Under the pieces are notes generated by a model that was not told the origin of the DNA, did no database searches, and saw only the letters and a program-made list of their open reading frames with translations. This document shows, one piece after another, positions 59,931 to 64,000 of a DNA stretch of 64,000 nucleotides; position 1 is the first letter of the stretch, and each line of letters starts with the position of its first letter. Position numbers and translations under genes: made by a program. This DNA comes from Sphingobacterium sp. xlx-96 (lineage in GTDB: Bacteria > Bacteroidota > Bacteroidia > Sphingobacteriales > Sphingobacteriaceae), in NCBI RefSeq assembly GCF_011007365.1, contig NZ_WFKM01000001.1, positions 614,715-678,714 on the forward strand, in the 5' to 3' direction.

Positions 59931-61343
59931 ATGAAAAAGCTTTGTATCTTACTCCTTATCTGCGGTATTTCTTTTTCTGCAATGCCACAACGAGAATCGC
60001 TTATTAAGGGAGTACTAAAGTATGAAAAGACCCCAAACCTAAAATTGTATAAAATTGAAAAGGGGAAGACAGTGGAAATAGGAGTCTCTACTCCCGATTC
60101 CTTGGGCAGTTTTAGTTTTTCGTTTCACCCCGAATACGAAGGTTTATATGTGTTAGCTACTGAAAAAAGTTCGCCAATTGATCAGTGGAGTTTTTGGTTT
60201 AAAGAGGGCGACGAATTGACCCTATCCATCACAGACTCTGGATATGAGCTTACAGGGAAAACCAATTCTAAAGAAAATGTCATTTTGACCAAATGGTATC
60301 ATCTTCTAAAACCCATCGGAACTAAGACCCTAAATGAAGCGGTATTTGAAAATAACTATTGGCTTTTTTGCCGTCCTTTAGAGGAAATATCAAACAACAC
60401 CAAGTCTTGGCTAAAAGAGAATAGATCCGGTAATAAGAGATTTGATAGCAGATTGAAGAGTATCGTTACTGTAAACTTAAATCTTATTGCAAATACATTT
60501 ATAAAAAGCCTTCACACCTATCAGCAATATCTTTCCTATCAAAAAACAGGAAATTACGCTGATTCGGGAACTAAGAATATGAGTCCCTATTATTTTGCGT
60601 CAAGTGTAAAAACGTTGTATAAATCCACTGATGATGTATACTTGAATCCATTTGGCGAGAGAGCCTTTCTTGATCAATTAGATTTAGATCGGCTGAAGGA
60701 TGGAGTTCAGCGTGAATCGGGAGAAAAAGGTTTAAGTCAAGATCTTTCTTACATTTTCAATAATACCTTAAAAGGCGATCGCGTATTGGCATATGTTAAC
60801 CGACTAAAAGATTACGAGGAATACAAAAGTTTAATGAATCAGTATGGAAAATTCATCATAACAGAAAGTCAGCAGAACTTCAACGCCAGAATAGCCGAAG
60901 AATTGGACGGTTTAAAACCAGGAAGGATTGCATATAACTTTTCTTATGAGGATCATACAGGGAATATCGTTTCTATGTCGGATTTAAAGGGAAAAGTTGT
61001 CTTAATAGATGTCTGGGCTACTTGGTGTGGACCGTGTCGGGCACAATTTCCCCATCTTAAAAGATTAAAAGAAGAATTCAATGGACAAGATCTCGTGATG
61101 GTAGGCATCTCAGTTGATGAACCGAAGAATAAAGATAAATGGCGTCAGCTGATCAAACATGAAAACTTAGAAGGGGTTCAGCTTTTTGCGAAGAACGGTT
61201 ACGAGATCAGTCAATTCTATAAAATAAAGAGCATTCCAAGGTTTATACTTATCGATAAAGAAGGCAAAATTATCAATGCCGATACGCCATATCCTTCTGA
61301 TCCTGCGTTAAGCATTTTGATACAGGATATATTGTCCAATTAA
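59931..61343 (+). CDS. TlpA-family thioredoxin-like protein (first copy)
   Basis: 470-residue exported protein: signal peptide (about 1-20, ending AMPQ), N-terminal DUF4369-like beta domain (IKGVLKYEKTPNLKLYKI), a helical middle of about 200 residues and a C-terminal TlpA/AhpC-type thioredoxin domain with FSYEDHTGNIVSMSDLKGKVVLIDVWATWCGPCRAQF. Both cysteines of the WCGPC active site are present, so it should act as a periplasmic disulfide reductase. The start at 59931 gives the signal peptide at the N-terminus; an open extension to 59895 does not. Confidence 0.88.
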   Translation: MKKLCILLLICGISFSAMPQRESLIKGVLKYEKTPNLKLYKIEKGKTVEIGVSTPDSLGSFSFSFHPEYEGLYVLATEKSSPIDQWSFWFKEGDELTLSITDSGYELTGKTNSKENVILTKWYHLLKPIGTKTLNEAVFENNYWLFCRPLEEISNNTKSWLKENRSGNKRFDSRLKSIVTVNLNLIANTFIKSLHTYQQYLSYQKTGNYADSGTKNMSPYYFASSVKTLYKSTDDVYLNPFGERAFLDQLDLDRLKDGVQRESGEKGLSQDLSYIFNNTLKGDRVLAYVNRLKDYEEYKSLMNQYGKFIITESQQNFNARIAEELDGLKPGRIAYNFSYEDHTGNIVSMSDLKGKVVLIDVWATWCGPCRAQFPHLKRLKEEFNGQDLVMVGISVDEPKNKDKWRQLIKHENLEGVQLFAKNGYEISQFYKIKSIPRFILIDKEGKIINADTPYPSDPALSILIQDILSN

Positions 61344-61360
61344 TTTAAAAAGAAATACAT

Positions 61361-61453
61361 ATGAAATATCCATGTAGCAGACCTGTACAGACACCAATGA
61401 GAAGACTTTGGATATTCCATATAACCATTAAAAATCAAACTATTTACATATGA
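61361..61453 (+). CDS. 30-codon small ORF overlapping the start of the second TlpA-type gene
   Basis: ATG at 61361 opens 30 codons ending at a TGA whose bases overlap the next ATG as ATGA (61450-61453). The start context TACATATGAAATAT is repeated exactly at the downstream gene. The peptide (basic and aromatic, starting MKYPCSRPV) shows no signal peptide. It could be a coupled leader ORF or a by-product of a small duplication of the initiation site. Confidence 0.35.
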   Translation: MKYPCSRPVQTPMRRLWIFHITIKNQTIYI

Positions 61454-62793
61454 AATATATACTATCACTAGTTGCGTCAATCTTTTTATCATTGTTCGCA
61501 TATGGAAAGTCACCTTATGCAACAGTTAAAGGATCCTATAAACACGATACAGCAGAAAAAATAAACTTATATACCGTAGTTAATGGCGAGCTGGTCGAAT
61601 ACGCGACAACAAAGCTGGGTGAAAACGGTTCTTTTGCATTTGCCCTTATTCCGGACGAGTATGGTTTTTATTATATAGGTGACCTAAAAGCTTATTTTAG
61701 AATTTATCTGCTTCCTAATCAAACTCTTTCGGTAGCTATTGATGCTGAAGAATATGATATAAAGTTGGTGGGTAAGAATAATCGGGAAAATATGCTGATC
61801 AATCAATGGTTTAACTTGGTGAAAGAAATGGATATCATGGCTACTAAAAACAAGGGTTATCGTACGATATTCACCGACTTTTATCCTGAATTAGAAAGAC
61901 GGGTACCTGAATATAGAGCCTATTTGCGTCAGATAACGACCAAAAACGCTAAATTCAATCAGGAAATGACCTATTTAGCTCATAATGATATAAAGTATCT
62001 GTCACTCCAATTCTTAAGCAGTGGTAGATTCAAGCACCCAGAGGTTGGAAATGTTACGCCCTTTCATAAAGAGATTCTACAAGAAAAGTTGTTAGACTCT
62101 TCTATATTGAAATTGCCTTATGCCTGGAGATATCTTAATTCTTATTCTTCAGTGAAGAGAAGTCATATCCTTAAGAATAACCAGGTAAATTTTGTTAATT
62201 ATGTACTAGAACAAATTTCCGATACTGAATTAAAAAGCCAGTATTTGTTAAAAGAATTGGAGAAACAAAAAAACGCCGATAGTTACAATGCCTTTTTTGC
62301 AAAATATAATAGCTACTTTCAGACTGTGGAACAGAAGAATACGGCTCAAAATATAGGTGCCCCTTTAATGTCACTAGAAAAAGGGAGTCCAGCTATTAAT
62401 TTTATTTATCCCGATATTAATGGTAACGCAGTTTCGTTGAGTGATTTTAAAGGGAAAGTGGTGGTTTTAGATGTTTGGGCTACCTGGTGTGGGCCATGTA
62501 TTGCGGAAGTTCCCGCCCTCCAAAAGTTAGAGAAAGATTTTGAGAGAAAAGATGTGGTGTTTATGAGTGTATCCGTCGATGCCAAGAGGCAAAAATGGGA
62601 TACTTATGTCAATGAAAAAAAGCTGACTGGCGTCCAGTTATGGGGGGATCATTCGATTATGAATAACTATAAGTTTGACCGTATCCCTCGTTTTATGGTT
62701 TTTGACAAAGAGGGAAAGATAGTAAGTGTGGATGCTCCGAGACCTTCTGATCCGGCGTTAAAGAAAATGCTAGAAAAGGAACTGGCAAAGTAA
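61450..62793 (+). CDS. TlpA-family thioredoxin-like protein (second copy)
   Basis: 447-residue paralogue of the preceding gene: signal peptide (about 1-18, FLSLFAYGKS), DUF4369-like N-terminal domain (KGSYKHDTAEKINLYTV), helical middle and a C-terminal thioredoxin domain with SLSDFKGKVVVLDVWATWCGPCIAEVPALQKLE. WCGPC is intact; the cis-proline loop is FDRIPRFMVFD. Final gene of locus C, followed by a terminator. The pair may supply or remove disulfides in the outer-membrane complex or its cargo (inference). Confidence 0.88.
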   Translation: MKYILSLVASIFLSLFAYGKSPYATVKGSYKHDTAEKINLYTVVNGELVEYATTKLGENGSFAFALIPDEYGFYYIGDLKAYFRIYLLPNQTLSVAIDAEEYDIKLVGKNNRENMLINQWFNLVKEMDIMATKNKGYRTIFTDFYPELERRVPEYRAYLRQITTKNAKFNQEMTYLAHNDIKYLSLQFLSSGRFKHPEVGNVTPFHKEILQEKLLDSSILKLPYAWRYLNSYSSVKRSHILKNNQVNFVNYVLEQISDTELKSQYLLKELEKQKNADSYNAFFAKYNSYFQTVEQKNTAQNIGAPLMSLEKGSPAINFIYPDINGNAVSLSDFKGKVVVLDVWATWCGPCIAEVPALQKLEKDFERKDVVFMSVSVDAKRQKWDTYVNEKKLTGVQLWGDHSIMNNYKFDRIPRFMVFDKEGKIVSVDAPRPSDPALKKMLEKELAK

Positions 62794-62838
62794 ATAATTG
62801 TCCCATAATTTATTACTAGTCGTAACTTAAAATGTAGG

Positions 62839-62870
62839 ACTTCATGAAGCTCGCTTCATGGAGTTTTTTG
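62839..62870 (+). terminator. Terminator closing locus C
   Basis: Stem ACTTCATGAAG / CTTCATGGAGT with one T-G pair and a short loop, followed by TTTTTTGG, about 45 bp after the stop codon of the second TlpA-type gene. Confidence 0.88.
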
Positions 62871-62936
62871 GTTTTCAACTCATGGCAGAAGGCTTATAGT
62901 TTGAATAGTGCTTGTGAGTGATAAAGTGCATATGCT

Positions 62937-62972
62937 GGGGATGTTGACCCCATTCCGGGGATACTGACACCC
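62937..62972. repeat. Two imperfect terminal repeats of an IS21-type remnant
   Basis: GGGGATGTTGACCCC (62937-62951) and GGGGATACTGACACCC (62957-62972) are similar units 20 bp apart. Repeated short end sequences beside an istB gene are typical for IS21-family elements; no matching opposite end is seen in the window. Confidence 0.55.
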
Positions 62973-62992
62973 TAATTTTGGTTCAAGGGTCG

Positions 62993-63225
62993 TCATTGCC
63001 AATAACCTGACAATATTACTTTTTTTCTTAGACTTTCTCCTTTAAGTTCAATACGGTGTGATACATGCACGATCCTATCGAGGATTACATCAGCGATCGT
63101 GTGCTAACCGATGATATCATACCAGTTTGCGACAGGCAGCTGGCTTGCTATGATGGTAGCTTTTCTATCATGCCTACCCTCAAAGATTTCCATGAGTTCC
63201 AATAGTTGCTGCTGTTCCAAGCAGA
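62993..63225 (-). pseudogene. istB: Remnant of an IS21-family IstB ATPase gene (C-terminal part)
   Basis: The minus strand between 63225 and 62993 encodes an IstB C-terminus: QQQLLELMEIFEGRHD, ATIIASQLPVANWYDIIG, a TAG stop at 63104-63106, then TIADVILDRIVH and HRIELKGESLRKK. The TAG stands where a Glu codon is usual. The part upstream of about 63225, including the Walker motifs and the partner IstA gene, is missing or unrecognisable. This is a dead insertion-sequence fragment. Confidence 0.8.
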
Positions 63226-63686
63226 AACAATAGTTAACATTTTTAATCGTGAGTAGTCCGCGCCTAAAAGCAATGTATGCTCATGCATATTATTTACTTC
63301 CCGAGGAATACCCAGAGCTATTTTCAATTCTGTATTAAATACTCGTCCTTGATGGTCAGTCGGCGTCATGTCGGATGAATAAAACACAACGTGTCTTGTT
63401 ATGATTCATTTTGATTGTTTTTGAAAATATTGATTTAGGGATTGAAATATTAATTATTTGTGTTGTCTCGCTAGCATCTATTAAAGACGTCATTTTCGGA
63501 ACAGGAGATTAGCTATGTTTTCTGTATAACATACACAAACCTCGCATTATCACCCTTATACCTTGTTGATCTTTGGCAGTTCTTTTGTGTCGTTGCAGGA
63601 TTTCAGGGCGTTGACGAAGACAGGGGAAGTCTTCGTTCTGCCCAAGGCCTGCCTTTGTCCGGCCTTGATTCTTTCAAAACACGGTC

Positions 63687-63762
63687 GATCCCCGATGGAT
63701 CCCCGATGAATCCCCGGTCACCATCGGGGCGCGATCGGAGAACGATCGGAAGTTCATCGGGG
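63687..63762. repeat. Cluster of short GC-rich direct and inverted repeats
   Basis: GATCCCCGATG occurs twice in perfect tandem (63687-63697, 63698-63708) with a partial third copy. Its inverse CATCGGGG occurs at 63722-63729 and 63755-63762. CCCCGATGAA (63701-63710) and TTCATCGGGG (63753-63762) form a perfect 10-bp inverted repeat. CGATCGGA is present at 63732-63739 and 63743-63750. Confidence 0.8.
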
Positions 63763-63981
63763 AAAAGTGGTATTTGCCCAGGTTCTGGCAGGTACCCAGT
63801 AGGGTCTAGCGCTGCTTATCTGTCGCCTACTGGTGGCGTAGCAGATGGTTCACAAGCAAGAAATAACCAAGGAACAACCGAAGAACAGGCCAAGCGCCAA
63901 CAAAGCCCAGAGAAAGAGCCGCAGATAGGTAATGCTTTTGCAGGCGGCAACGAGGTGTCCGACAGGAGAGAGGTAGTGACT

Positions 63982-64000
63982 TTGTTCGCACCTTGTTCGC
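63982..64000. repeat. Start of a possible TTGTTCGC repeat array at the window edge
   Basis: TTGTTCGC appears at 63982-63989 and 63993-64000, 11 bp apart, and the window ends inside the second copy. Whether the repeat continues cannot be seen. Confidence 0.45.

Larger units (their letters stand above)
63226..64000. other. Non-coding or decayed region at the right edge
   Basis: Up to about 63540 the DNA is AT-rich like the surroundings and shows no recognisable gene. From about 63590 it becomes markedly richer in G and C, with repeats (see 63687-63762) and hairpins such as GACGAAGAC/GTCTTCGTT near 63614-63636. A frame is open on the plus strand from about 63479 to the edge, but its translation is low-complexity and not recognisable as a protein. 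This is most likely the border of an acquired or repeat-rich element. Confidence 0.45.

Noticed and set aside
63148..63387. 79-codon minus-strand frame near the IstB remnant
   Set aside because: It is in a different frame from the recognisable IstB fragment, overlaps it, and has no recognisable protein features.
63479..64000. Plus-strand frame open to the window edge
   Set aside because: The translation follows short DNA repeats and is low-complexity; no start context or family is visible, so I do not call it a gene.

Overview
The window looks like chromosomal DNA of a member of Bacteroidota, most probably Sphingobacteriaceae (Sphingobacterium/Pedobacter type). The evidence is three SusC/SusD outer-membrane uptake loci, each with its FecR-type anti-sigma factor, a PNGase F relative, lipoproteins with BACON and DUF5689 modules, and promoters of the Bacteroidota form TTG/ATTG-N20-TAnnTTTG. 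The genus assignment is an inference. There is no CRISPR array, prophage or intact transposon.

Layout. 1-12.5 kb (+): locus A, FecR (cut by the left edge), SusC, SusD, an endonuclease/exonuclease/phosphatase (EEP) lipoprotein, two paralogous BACON/DUF5689 lipoproteins and a second EEP enzyme, closed by a strong terminator. 12.5-21.3 kb: SnoaL-like protein (+), then on the minus strand an SDR enzyme whose catalytic Tyr position is Phe, a YgiB/YgiC-like operon with two further lipoproteins, a UvrD-type helicase, an old yellow enzyme and an alpha/beta hydrolase. 21.5-30.6 kb (-): locus B, transcribed as metallophosphoesterase, ECF sigma, FecR, SusC, SusD, MBL hydrolase. 30.9-35.6 kb: PNGase F-like protein, tRNA-Met(CAT), HAD phosphatase, rpsU, tRNA-Ser(GGA), fatty acid desaturase. 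35.9-45.1 kb: P-type ATPase, DinB and SRPBCC proteins, then a four-gene cluster GntP permease / RidA / D-serine dehydratase-like PLP enzyme / M19 dipeptidase followed by a Crp-type regulator and a second DinB. 45.2-50.5 kb (-): an ABC exporter pair and small unknown genes, one with a frameshift in an A7 tract. 50.7-62.8 kb (+): locus C, ECF sigma, FecR, SusC, SusD, DUF4843, PKD-like, two TlpA-type thioredoxin proteins. 62.9-64 kb: a decayed IS21-type (IstB) remnant followed by a GC-rich, repeat-rich stretch without a convincing gene.

How the parts work together. None of the three SusC/SusD loci carries a glycoside hydrolase. Loci A and B instead carry phosphodiesterase/phosphatase-type enzymes, so they may serve phosphoester or nucleic-acid scavenging rather than glycan use (inference). 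Each locus has the sigma/anti-sigma signalling expected of SusC proteins with an N-terminal STN domain.

Most notable observation: in all three loci the FecR-susC gap contains a rho-independent terminator pointing opposite to the operon, with a matching antisense TAnnTTTG promoter about 90-125 bp away. This predicts three short antisense RNAs covering the susC leader, the same arrangement as the DonS-type cis-encoded sRNAs known from Bacteroides. A second coherent system is the GntP/RidA/PLP/M19 cluster, which reads as a D-amino-acid (or D-residue dipeptide) catabolic unit.
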